Shown in pieces: positions 47,401 to 59,133 of a stretch of 64,000 nucleotides of DNA. The first letter of the stretch is position 1. The number at the start of each line of letters is the position of its first letter. The stretch comes from Pleurostoma richardsiae (taxonomy: Eukaryota > Ascomycota > Sordariomycetes > Calosphaeriales > Pleurostomataceae), in contig JANBVO010000008.1 in the NCBI GenBank assembly GCA_030052745.1, forward strand, positions 806,001-870,000, given 5' to 3'. The position numbers were made by a program, and so were the translations under genes. Below the pieces are notes generated by a model that was not told the DNA's origin, did no database searches, and was given only the letters and a program-made list of their open reading frames with translations.

Positions 47401-47534
47401 GGGAAGTACGGACTATTACTCTGCAAATGCAACGGAATGGAAGTCTCCATGGTAGGAAGGGCCGACCCAGCGCCGCTCCTCCCTCCTATCTGGTTCTCAG
47501 GGTCCGAACCTACATCCACCCAGCCTTGAGGCAA

Positions 47535-47620
47535 GGTACCTTTGGTCCATAGGTATATTGACCTTTGTGCAAGGTACCTTACCTACCTGACCTTCGCTGG
47601 TAGGTGTACCTAGGTAGGTA
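47535..47620. repeat. Cluster of AGGTACCT/TACCTAGGTA motifs
   Basis: About 85 bp holds two AGGTACCTT copies, TTACCTACCTGACC and a GTACCTAGGTAGGTAG. Similar clusters occur at 15577-15635, 19403-19455 and 26780-26930. All lie outside coding exons. Confidence 0.7.
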
Positions 47621-50600
47621 GTTCTAAGCTACTCTTTCTCTGTAAACATCAGTGAACATCTCGAGTGTCTGGCCCAATGGCAAAGTTCACACGTCGCCAG
47701 GGCAGCCAAAGGGCGACTCGACTCGATCCAGGTAGCAACTCTTCAAAGCGAGGTTCAGATAAACACGGACATAAGCACTGAAAAGGTTGGTCACTGTGCG
47801 GAATTCGTCCACCTGCAGCTTAACTACCTATTTCGGAACATCATTCGAGAATTTCCGCCGGGATAATCCCTACTAGGAGGCACCGCCTAGCACTGCCCAG
47901 CGCTGGTGGCATCCTGTTTCCACAAACGTTCATTCATCTTCCGCAACAGCCACCAGAACCAACGTTCCTCGCACTCGCAGACTCAGGGAAGCAGATCAGC
48001 TGGAGTGCAGAGGATGGTACGGTGTGGTGCATCTATTCCCGGCGGACAGCTATCAGCAAGGTAAGTTAGACAGTGTCTTTTTCTTCGGTCTGGCAACAGG
48101 TGCGATCACCGGTCGGGATGCCATCATTCGAATTACGGCTGTCCTCCGATGCAGACAAATTACAACAAGCCGGCTAACATCACGCTTGCGCCCTCTCCAT
48201 CAGGTCCAGGTGGCCTCAACCTTCGGAAGGGCGCTCACCCGAACACGTCCGTCCGACGCCTCTATGGCGCCTGCTTTCAGTCATACTCTCCCCTTCTAGA
48301 TGCAGATGGCAATCCTGATTTCCCTTGCTGAGATACTGCCTTTGGCCGATTGGCTTGGACTCTCAAAGGGGATCCCAATGGACACTGCTCATGCCAGTGT
48401 GAGATGACCGCAATCTAGATAACCCGACATTGCAGCACGGGCAAAGGCGCATTAGCGGTATCAATACATCGCCATCGACATCGAATGTGGCCCTTGAAGC
48501 TAGGCAAGTTCGTGCGAGACCTATTATTTCGTGGACTTTCCGAACATGCGTCAATCTCTGGCATGCAAGCCCATGCAGGAGTTCTGAGCGTCCGCTTCAG
48601 TCCGCGAGTGATCCTGAGCAGCCATGCCTTGTCAGACTTAGCTCCCATAAAGCGCAAATTGGAGCAGGGGACTTCAAAGTCAAGATTAAGAGTTGTTGAA
48701 GATGGCATGGCCGTTGAATCAGCTACACAAGCCAACGCTCGGCACGAGATTCTCCTAAGGGGTTGGATTCCCTGCGTTCTCTATTCAAGCATACTCCCGC
48801 GCCCGCTTTCAGGAATCCAGGCGGCGTGCTCACCTCATGCCCTGCTCCTAAGACCTTTAGGGCCGCAAGAACAGCTTCCAAGGGCTTGGACCGGATCGAT
48901 CTCAGGCACATTGCTTGATAGTTGCACGCTGTTTTCTGTCTTGTCACCCCGCCTGATCCTACACGAACGGGATAGCGCCGGACTACAAGTCCGAGAGATC
49001 TGGGGTGGTGTGCTTCCACTGCACTCCATAGGGCTCTCTACCTGACATGCAAGGGCCCGCTGGTCAGCTGTTGTACGACATGATGCCTGGTGATGCAGCT
49101 TCCACTCCGGAATGAGCGAGGACAGACTGAGCCTCCATATTTTGCTGGATAACCATGAAGCAGGCACCTTTGGGAATAACTTGGACTGGCCTGGCACCTA
49201 CAACATGTCGGAAACATTGCTCTGGTTCATGATCCAGATCCTGGTCCGTCTGAGGACATGTATGTGCGAGCTATCCTCCTGTGACTGTTATCACCATGCC
49301 ACAGCTTGGTCGGTGCTTCACTAGGGGAGTTTGTTCGGCGCTTTACGTTATAATTTCTCTGCCAGGAAATGTATCCATGGATGGTACATATTCGCCTGGG
49401 CAAGAAAACAGTTCTCTCTGGCAGGATGACAAGCCCTTAACTGGGGTCTCAGATGGTCGACGTTGGCTTGGACTGCGAGACGATTTTGTCCGCGCCACCG
49501 CAAAATGCACTGACAACCAACGCACGCTCCCTTGCATATTGATTCCCACCTACGAGCTAAGCATCCTCAATTATACGGAGTACGTACGGTCCGATCCTCT
49601 GGTTGCTGACGGCCGACTTAGAGTGGGATGGCCGGCCAGGAGGCAGCATTCGCTTCCGCGTCGCGCAGCATTAGGGGCACGACATTGCGCTATAATGGGG
49701 CAGGCCCCGGTTGAACCGCAATATAGACAAGCGGGAAGACGCGAGCGCGGAAGCAGGAATGCGTTGCCGGACGTGAGTCCAACGCAAGGTGCAGTGCAGT
49801 GAAATTGCGATGGATTCTGGATAAAATACACATCCACGACAAGCCGCAGATAAGCCTCCACAAGAGGAGAAAAAATGTCACCGACATACATAAACGGCAA
49901 TGCGCACATCCAGCCGATGAGAGAAATTCTTTTCGTCCCTCTTTAATTGCCCTCTCCCCTCCTCTTCCACACGCACACCCTGCCCTGCATCTGCATCTCT
50001 TGCATCCGAATTGCTCCTCCAATGCAAGCCCAGCTGCTCACCGCATCGCGGCATGCGGTACCATGGCCCATAGGAGCATGGCGACATAGGAAGGTCCCGA
50101 TTGCTGATGTTGGCATTTTGCAAGCTTCTCTCCGGTGGCTTCGCAAGACCATGTTGAAGCCTGCCCTTGGTCCTTAGGCTTGTGGTGTATTTTCAGAATG
50201 CAGCCTCCCCTGCGGCCCGCGACTCACCCCATTTACACCATTCATCAAAATTCTGGATAATCCCGCCGATAGACCATGAAGAACTCTTGACCTATAGACT
50301 TCCGAGGAATTGACATCACCGAGGTTAAGCCCTCGACTTCAAACGCTATGGCTGGGACGAAGGGCGCTGCCATGAGTAGTGGCTGCTTCCTCTAGGCTCT
50401 CTATACAGGCCCAATTTTGAGCACGTAGAGACGAGCTGTAGAGGTGAACCATCGCCTGACAACGCAGACTATCCCAGGGTCGGGTTTCTGTTCGATACCG
50501 CGGAAGACATTGCAAGTGCTGATAGGTGAGACCGAAGCAATTGGTCGGCACCGCAGAAGAATGGCTGGAGGAACACTTGTCCATCGTGGGTCCTGCCTTT

Positions 50601-53600
50601 GAGGCGCGAAGCGCGTCTGCCTGCATAGTTTCTTGAGCATCATGGCTGCATTAGCGGTGATGGCTGATCCTGCTGCCGAGAGCCACTGGGAAGGCAAAGT
50701 CGCGGGGAGAAAGGTACTCCAAGCGGAGAAGAGTCCTTGCACATCGGCGTGGGGATCATCGTCCAGCACCTCGCCCGGTCCGATTTGCCTTCACCCTTTT
50801 GCGTATAGACCAACTAGAGTATAACGCCATACCAGAGTCTTCGCAGTCGGACATATCCTCTTCTGGAACCCGCCGTCATATTGTTTCGGCTGGCCAACCG
50901 GATACTTGCTGTTGCTTTCCTTGCCACTCAATTGAGCCAACGGTGGCGGGCCGGTGATATCGGATGGAGGAGCCCCGCCATTCGAACAGCGGTTGAGGTT
51001 CGGCTGTGAAGATCACAAAGGCTAGACCTGGACCTCTCACACTCTAAGATGATACTCAAGGTTGAGCTTGCAGGAACGCACTTGCGCACTTGTCCCATGT
51101 ACACCCGAGTACGAAAGGTCTGATTATCGAAATTGGCCAAATTGACGGGACAAACTCTCACCATCTATGTCTTGGCTGGAAGGGGTGCTAGACAGACCGT
51201 GCCAACGGACCCTGCTCAGGAGGCCAAACACATGTTGCGCCAACGAGGCGCGAGTAAGTCATCAGCGATGATCGACTGGAGGACTCTAGCCCCGTGGCTT
51301 GCCACAATCCAGTTCAACGCTGCCAGAATTGCCAAGTCGGATTCGCCTGGTGCTGCTCCGCTGCACTTTTTTGGCAGACACAGGTGGAAGGTGGCAATGG
51401 TAAGACGTTCGCAAGGACTCCAGAGACCACCCCGCTCTGTACGCGAATTTCGTCCAGCGTACGCCTGTTGCGCAGAGCCGCGTGCAAGGCAGGTCACACA
51501 TATATATTGGCCTCGATGGCGTTACGCCGCTGTGGTATAGAATTCGTCTCGTTCTGCTCTTCCGTGTAGGATACCTCACAGCCTCGGCCTCAAGGCTCAA
51601 CTATCATGCCAGATCATGCCACGACTTTGCATGGAGAGCATGACGACCCAGGCCCCCCAATATGAAGGTTGGAGGGGATATACTTCGGTCGATCCGACCC
51701 TTGACTGGCTCGCTCAGCATCCGCCGGAGGAGCAGCGCAAGAGTGACAAGGGCGGATGCATGGCCGCCGCCTGTGGTGTTGCTCCTTGGGCTCACCGTCA
51801 ATGTGCTGCCACGACCTTCCTGTTCATTTCTAAATCAGAAGGAAATACGGGACGGTCCCGGGCCGTGAGCATCCTTTGAAGAGTGCATTTCAACCTTACC
51901 TACGACACTTGGTCTCCTGAATGATGCCGGGAAGGGTCTAATCCGCTGCGGAGAGTAAGAACAGTGCGGCACGCATGATTGAGCGCAATTCTGCAGCTCC
52001 GTCTCGCCCGCAGCCCGCTATGGCGTACAGGGGAAAACCTCGAATAAGTGTCATGCTTCCGCGTTGCCGAACTGAGGTGAAGCATTGTCACGCTTGCATT
52101 CCCCCGACACACGAGCCGTCCTGGTCGCATCCAGACTGCACTGCAGTCTCGTAGGGGAAAATGTCGGTATATCCTTCATGCACATGGTGCAACCATGATG
52201 CTGCTGCATGTTCATGAAGTATTTGGGCAACTCGCAACTCGTCCGTCGGGGATAGAGCTTCATAAAGTCGATTTATGCAGTCATTGTCCTGCGATGGTGA
52301 CTCCGGGGGCCCAACATGCAGAGGAGCAGCGGAAGATTACCTTGGTCGTCTCTCGCACTCGAGGCCTATGGCTCGCCAGCTAGCCAGCTCGTCAGACCTA
52401 CAGTGGAAGGTGAGAGTTGCGGTATCAAAGGCTCCACCGAAGTTGGTGACTGAAGGATGCAGAAGAGGGGGTAATCGGTGCCTCTGAACGAATGACGAGG
52501 CAGGATAAGACCCAGAGATATGGACAATTGCTCCGGCACGAGCGGGCTTTCTTCTCAAGGACCCCTGGCCGGGCTTGTGATTGGGGGCTTGGCTTCCTGC
52601 CCGAATCATTGGCGAGGATGCGAATGGCCTGCTTGGGCCGGACCCTAGGCCATCTGCACTAGAGAAACAGGCTTATCGGCCACGCCAGGACAAACATCAA
52701 CGAGATGTAACGTGATGTGTTCCACGTTGAGTGCTCTGTGTATTAGGATATGAGAAGTGGGAAGTGGGAGGTGGGAAGGGCAGAATGACGCAGGTTGACT
52801 GATGATGTGCAGTCGGCAAGGACGGCAGGACGGCTTCCTCGAGCGACAGGCAATAAAGAGGGGACCCTCAGCGGCATCGGTAGGACGCTATCGACACCGG
52901 AGCCAAGGTAGCAAAGGCGGAGAGCGACCAATTACTGTGTGACCTTCGGGCCGTTCGTGATGGGGCGCAGAGTCTCGGCCCACCGGGACCCCCCGTGCAA
53001 ATCACTTGAGACATCGAGGAGAACCGCTGTCCTCCAATAAGACACTGGCCGTCTCCATGTCAACCCCCTCTTCCTCCAGTCCCCATGCGCACCCCATTGG
53101 CCTGGCGACAGGAATGAGGCTGAATCCGGAGACGCAAGCGTGGCGTGGGCTTAGGGAGACCACTGGTGGCCTTCTCCTTCATGGTGGTGGAGGTGGTGGT
53201 GTACTACTCGTGCTCTTAAGTGCTCAGGCTTGAGTCCACCAACAAACAACACCACCCTTGGCTTCCGCAGGCTCCGCGGGGGGGGGCCATTCGTAAGCCC
53301 ATCCCAGCCGGTCCCGACCGACTTCGCTTGTGCCCCGTCTTCTCCTGATGCAACCACCGAGACTCCCGAGCTGCAATTGATCGCCGGCGGAAGACGACGT
53401 TCATATGTCCGGGGTGCTTCGCATCGTGCCCGTGGTTCGTGCTTCTTGCTAGCAGCGTGAGGAGAGACTGGAGCCCTCACCGATGAATCTTCTCTGTCTC
53501 TATTGCGGATCAGGCCGTCCGTGACAGCCGGCGGTTGCGCACTCGTGCCCAGCGCCAGCTTGCTGATCCGTGTTGAACGTCACATCAAGCCGATCCTACA

Positions 53601-53636
53601 TTGCCTCTGTCTGGCCTGCGGCCTCTGGCGACGAAA

Positions 53637-55424
53637 ATGGCGACGCTGCCGGGGCTGCCGGGCTCGCACCATGCGAACAAGATCACCAAGCCGCGCAACA
53701 ACGTGGTCAAGCCCATACTGAAGAAGCTGTCTCACTCCGAGAAGAACTCGCTGGATCTGGACCGTGGCTGGGAAGAGCAGCCGATCAGCAATGGCTGGGG
53801 AGTTGGCTACGATTCCACTGGCGTCAGCCGCCCTGCACGAGACGTCAGCTTTCAGATCGACTACGGTGATAGAATTATGTTTGGCGGCGGAGGCGGCCAC
53901 GGCGGGGGAGGAGGGCCCGGGGGCGGGCCCGGAGGAGGTGCAGGGCGAGCAAAGTTCCACCACGCGCGGTCGGCGAGCGGCACCTCCCACGTTTCTGTCA
54001 TGACAAACGGCAGCGGGCACCACCACCGAGTCGGTTCGTTTGTCCACCCTTTCCAGCAGACGCCTCGCACCTCGACGCCGCCCTTATCCTACGCCGCCTC
54101 CATGGCCTCCTTCGACAACGCCCGTGACTACTCACCCACCATAACCGAGAACGAGGACGACGACGAGCAGCGCCAATCTTTCTCGCATTCCGTCCCGTAC
54201 GCCGCAGCCAGCAGCAGCATGTCACAATCCGGTCTTCGCCGCCCCTCGCTCGCCAGCCAGCGTACCGACTCCCTCTCAGATATCACGGCTCCCCCCGCCC
54301 CGCAACTTCGCGTCAACACCACGACCGCGCGGTCAATTTCCGGCCCCTCGTCCCGCCTCGCGCACGGCGTACTTTCCCAATCGTACTCGCAGTCCGATCT
54401 ACACCTCAACCTCACCTCACCCGACTCGCCCACCCCCACTACGGCAGCAGCAGTAACAACAACTCCGACATTGATGTCGCCCGTGTCCTCGTCCACCTCG
54501 CCGATGGCACCACTTCGCAGCTCGCTAGATAGCGTGGGCTTCCGCCTGCGGTCACGCTCCGAGGTAGACGCGGCGTCAAAGCGCGAGGAGATCCGCGAGG
54601 CCCGCCGCAAGTTCGAGGAGCGTGAGCGCCTTAAGGAGGAAAAGTACGCCCGCGAGCAGGTCCGCAAGCGCGAGCGCAAGGACTCCAAGGAGGCCAGCCG
54701 CATCGAGAAGGCTGCCGCCTCCGCCCGCCACGAGCGCAAGAACACAGGGGGCAGCAGCAAGAGTGACCCGGTCATTCGGCCTCCGCCCGCGCCGCGGAAA
54801 ATCAGCCCGACGTCACTTTCCGGCTCGGTCAGCGAGGAGGGAGGAGCTGGGGAGGCCGGGAGAGGTGGCGGGAAGATGAAGAAGCACAGGACGGGCTCCG
54901 GATGCGCCGGCGGGCGGAACGCCGCGGGGGCGAACCTGGACGAGAAGCAGCTGGACTTTGTGAGCAGAAACTACGACAGCGTCCCCGGAGGGGCGACGCC
55001 GAGCTTTGGTCCCGGCGTCGACGGGGTCCAGTTCCGAGCGCCGACGCGCCGCTCGACGGCCAAACGCAAGACCCAGGGCTACTGGACAGGGTTTATCCTC
55101 TGGTTCCGGACCCGCCTGCTGCGACTTGGAAGACGGTAACTATGAATATCACGAACACCACTCCACTGGCGGGGGGCAGCGTGAGAATTGGGAGATTGGT
55201 ATTTATCTTTTTATGCTCATGCTCACATCTGTGTTTTCTGGGCGGACAGGATGGATGCGCTATGGGCTGCGGCCCCGGGTCTCTTCAAGATTGTCGTCGA
55301 CTTGATCAAGAAGAAGAAGAAAGACGAGAAGAGCAGGGACGACGACTTCCGCGTCATACGCGTGCTGCAGCGAGACTACAAAGGAGGCTTCTGGACCATG
55401 GATGGGGAGCACATCTACGTGTGA
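53637..55424 (+). CDS. Conserved fungal coiled-coil protein, function unknown
   Basis: Two exons (53637-55135 and 55250-55424) encode 557 residues. The N-terminus (PRNNVVKPILKKLSHSEKNS) looks conserved, and a Gly-rich run follows at about 83-100. The middle is Ser/Thr/Pro-rich and disordered. A highly charged helix (about 318-375, REEIREARRKFEERERLKEE) is probably a coiled coil. The C-terminal part reads TQGYWTGFILWFRTRLLRLG, an amphipathic or membrane-touching segment. The second exon joins in phase as R-M-D-A-L-W and ends GGFWTMDGEHIYV; without it the protein would stop three residues after the donor. The acceptor is GCGGACAG with TGCTCAC as possible branch site. The composition suggests a cortical or membrane-associated scaffold, but that is inference. 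I do not recognise a named family. Confidence 0.75.
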
Positions 55425-56896
55425 TGACTGCATTTTTCCGGGGATTCACGGCATCGCATTGCCCATTGCTTTTTGGCTTCTTCTGGTGTATCGGAATCAC
55501 CTCTTCTTTTCGGCAAGGCGTTTCGGAAAACGGACCTTGATATTGACGTCAATGAGGGTATTCGACATTTACAACTGTCTTTGGTTCTTTCGTGGTTACA
55601 GGCTGCTGCTCTGGACTGGCGGATCCTTTCCCTCTCTCGCTCCTGAGGGCCGGCTTGCTGGTGGAGAACTGTGACAGCAGGCACGTTTGGATGGGCGAGA
55701 GCAGGACTGATAGGGAGGCTGGTTTCGGTATATCCTGGTCGCCTCTGCCGGTCAGGCACGGTTGGTTTTAGTGCGTGGAAGGAATGGCGACCACTGAGGG
55801 CATTGCGGCTTGGATCTGGGAGTCTATGGTATCGTTGGTCTGGCCTGAGAGCTGTCTCCGCTGGATCTGGCTCGGGATATGACTGGACTTGACATCGGCG
55901 ATACAGACTGGATGTCACCATCCGATAGACCTCCATGGATAGGGCAATTGGACGTACATTACACTTCGCCTCGGAGCCTCGCGAGTTGGAGAGTAGTCAA
56001 GGTGCTAGCGTATGCTTGTCATAGTGCTGACATGTGAGCTGCCTATGCGAGTACGGTTGGGGGTCCAAGGTTGTTATGGCCCGATCCCACCTGTCAGCAC
56101 CTTCTTTTCAGCCGGATGCGTATAATACGTAGGTATCTATAACCCTGTAGACAGCAAAGCTCGTCTCATAACTGCTGGATGGGCTTCCTGGCTGATGCTA
56201 CTGGCTCTTTTCAGGAGTGACTGGACAAGAACATCTCGTCTACATATTGACGGGCGAAAGCAACATGCTGACGACCCCACTTCAAAATCAAGCAGAGCGG
56301 GTTTGTGCCTCTGGACATGTGAGAGACGGTAGGAGAAGAGGGGGCTCCTCTCTCTGTTACACCGTTCTCTTACGGATAATCGTGCAAGTTTTTTGGTGTA
56401 TTTCTCCATTGGGCGGCCTGGTGCCATCTCTGGTCTCTCATGCTTTCGTTTTCGTCACTCAGATATATATTGGCTGTTAACCAACTCAATCGATGGCCGT
56501 TGCTAAAGCAGAGGTTACCTCACCACCATCGAGCGTATCGGAGATCTTGTTTGGACCGCCGACCACTATAGAGGGAGATTAGAACTGATGAGACTGGGGT
56601 CCCGTGCCGAGGCTTGCGACATACCCTAGCGATAGACTAATGGGCTCGGGATCGTCTTATCAAAGAGCCACAGCTCGATCACAGGTTATAAAACCTACCT
56701 GACCTTCAGCGGCGTCTCTTTGTGATACCGAGTCCCGTGTATCCCAAGAACACAGCAATCGGGTTTTTACTCCTTTAAAGACGATCGAAGCACGTCGTCG
56801 TTGCTTGCTTTTGGTAGTCCTCCTGAAGACGTTGTAGCGGGTAGCCCTCACCCACCTATCTGTTATTGTTGTTGTTCCCGCTGCGGCGCCGTCAAG
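55425..56896. other. 1.5-kb intergenic region
   Basis: No gene is recognised. A 173-codon minus-strand frame (55936-55415) overlaps the probable 3' end of the coiled-coil gene and lacks domains. The last 200 bp should contain the amidase promoter. Confidence 0.5.
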
Positions 56897-58877
56897 ATGG
56901 CACGCTCGCAGCACTTTGCCAATTACCCAGCGGCGATGGAGGCACGAGACGTCGAGTACAGAGTGGAAGAAGACAAGAATCCTGCCCTGCGGGGTCTGCC
57001 CATGGTCATTGCCTCCGCGATGTGAGTGCTGCGTCCCGTTCGCACGACTGAGACTCTGCCTGACTGTCTATGGGTTGTAGCGTCTCCCGCTCTGTAATGC
57101 TGCAGAAATATCTCTATGGAAATGCTGGATTCGGCAAGCTCAAGGACATTCCCGGCATCTGTAAGGAATCTTGGCGTTTACAGGTGAGGGGCCTTTGCGA
57201 GACAGCTTGCTTTCTATGCGAAGGCGGTCCTTTGCCCCATCTGGCTACGGCACTTACCGACCTGCTTGATAGCCAACCGTGATACCTCTCGCGGAACCCG
57301 GCGCTGTGCTGCCATCAACACCCGAATTTGGTGAAGAATTGTACACTCCACAGGCCGCCGACCGGATTGGCCGTTACTATTCTGTCGCGGACTACCATGA
57401 GCTCTACAAATCGGGCGAATTGACGCCTCTCCAGGTTGTCGAGGCACTGTTTCCGCTGATCAACCGTGAGCGTCAACCACGATCCGAGTATGCAACTGCA
57501 TGGCTGGACATCCATGAAGAAGAGGCCTTGGAAGCTGCCAAGGCGTCCACCGAACGCTGGGTCGAAGGCAAGCCCCTCGGCATCCTCGACGGTGTGCCCT
57601 TCGGGGTCAAGGCCGACATCGAGGTAAAAGGCTTTGTCAACACCATGGGCATGAAGGTGAACAAGTCCATCCCGTACTTCAACACGCCATGTGACTTTAC
57701 GGTTTGGCCGGTCCAGAGGCTCGAAGAGGCCGGCGCAATCATGGTGGGCAAGATGAATCAACATGAAGGCGGAATGGACACCACTGGCTGCAACCCTTCG
57801 ACAGGGACCGCGATAAACTGGATGAACAGATCATACTACCCCGGGGGTTCGTCATCGGGGGCCGGGTCCTCGCTGGGTGCCGGACTGGTCCCTATCGCCG
57901 TGGGTACGGATGCCGGCGGGAGCATTCGGATTCCTCCGAATTACGCTGGGGCCTACGGCCTGAAGACATCTCACCACAGGACGTGTGTCAGGAACTCTAC
58001 CACCTGCATCATCGGGCCCATGACATCCACCGTGGCCGACCTTACCGTGGCATACCGGGTCATGGCGCAGTCGAACCCCGACGACTCCATCCAGGGGCTC
58101 TTCGCACCCTCTGTGGCCCCCGACCCATCAGCCAAGAAGTACCTCGGCGTCTGCTGGGACTGGGTCAACCGCGCGAGCCCCGTCGTCCTCGACGTATTCA
58201 AGAAGACCCTCGACCACTACAAGACCTCGCTCGGCTACGAGGTAGTCGACATCAAGATCCCCTACCTGCGCGAGGGCCAGCTGGCCCACTCGGCGCTCTG
58301 CCTCTGCGAGGCCGCCGACGAGGCGCGCGCACGCGCTCCCCCCGGCGGGAACTGGCTCGACCTGCTCAACTACCCCAACAAGGTGCTCTTTGGGGTCGGG
58401 GCGCAGACCACCGCCGGCGACTACTTGAAGTTCGCCCAGGTGCGCGAGGCGCTCATGCGGCATCTCGCGGCCCTCTACCAGCGGTACCCGGGCCTCCTGG
58501 TGGTGACGCCGACGACGGCGGACCCGGGGTGGCGGATCCACCCGGGGGACCTGCGGTACGGGATGAGCGACGGCAACATGTCCATCCGGAACATGATGTT
58601 CTGCTGGCTGGCGAACGTGGTGGGGTGCCCGTCCGTGACTGCGCCGGTGGGCTACGTTGATCCAGACGCTGGGACGGGGAAGCTGCCGGTCGGGATGTTG
58701 GCGATGGGGGAGTGGGGCGCGGAAGAGCAGCTGCTCGTCTGGGCGGGCGAGGCCGAGACTTATATTAACAGTGTGTATCCAGGGGGGAGGCTGAGGCCGG
58801 AGGGATGGGTTGATGTTCTGGCCCTGGCGAGAAGGAAGAACGGTTCGATGGGGAAGGACTCGCAGCAGAAGGACTAA
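56897..58877 (+). CDS. Amidase-signature hydrolase
   Basis: An amidase-signature (AS) family enzyme that hydrolyses a C-N amide bond; the substrate cannot be told from sequence. Three exons (56897-57021, 57081-57183, 57273-58877) encode 610 residues. The 110-residue N-terminal extension carries EARDVEYRVEEDKNPALRG and the start was chosen as its ATG. The Ser-cisSer-Lys triad is visible: Lys 189 in GVPFGVKAD, cis-Ser 269 in the GGSSSGA loop, and nucleophile Ser 293 in GTDAGGSIR. The 24-residue gap between the two Ser is the same as in FAAH. Introns are 59 and 89 nt. The C-terminal part (NVVGCPSVTAPVG) fits the family. The length is at the long end for AS enzymes, as in several fungal acetamidase-like proteins. 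There is no signal peptide. Confidence 0.92.
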
Positions 58878-59133
58878 GCGGGTAGAAGCGGGATAGCAGG
58901 CGTAATGCGTTGTCTGATGAGGTCTTGTATGTATTTGTATAAAGCATTCTGAGGCACCCATGCCGCCTTGTATCTGGAGACAGTGTTATTTCACAGTAAA
59001 CGCAGACTGTATGCACGGACTGTTAGCGCCGGTGGGCGATATGGCCACCCGCGCAATATTCCGTCCTCTGTCGCCAAATGCAAACGACCTCACACACAAC
59101 AGAGCCAGCCCGTCAACTTAGGTGTGAGGCAAG
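58878..59133. promoter_or_regulatory. Intergenic region before the Clr5-domain gene
   Basis: 256 bp between the amidase stop codon and the next start codon on the same strand. It must hold the amidase 3' end and the next promoter. No gene is present. Confidence 0.5.

Larger units (their letters stand above)
43320..53636. other. 10.3-kb stretch without a supported gene
   Basis: The first part is the upstream region of cps-1. The remainder contains many open frames under 190 codons on both strands. The longest are 48485-49045 (+), 45541-46086 (-), 49281-49802 (+), 50401-50769 (-) and 51133-51540 (+). None shows a known domain, in-frame splice partner or protein-like composition that I could support. 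A TACA microsatellite lies at 44477-44495 and an AGGTACCT/TACCTAGGTA cluster at about 47535-47620. Possible contents are lineage-specific small genes, long non-coding RNAs, decayed genes or old unrecognisable repeats. Confidence 0.5.

Noticed and set aside
48485-49045. 186-codon plus-strand frame in the second desert
   Set aside because: Open frames of similar length occur on the opposite strand and the composition looks random; no family recognised.
35197-53636. Transposon, LTR element or virus-like copy in the two deserts
   Set aside because: I found no transposase, integrase or reverse-transcriptase motif, no long terminal repeats and no AT-rich RIP signature.
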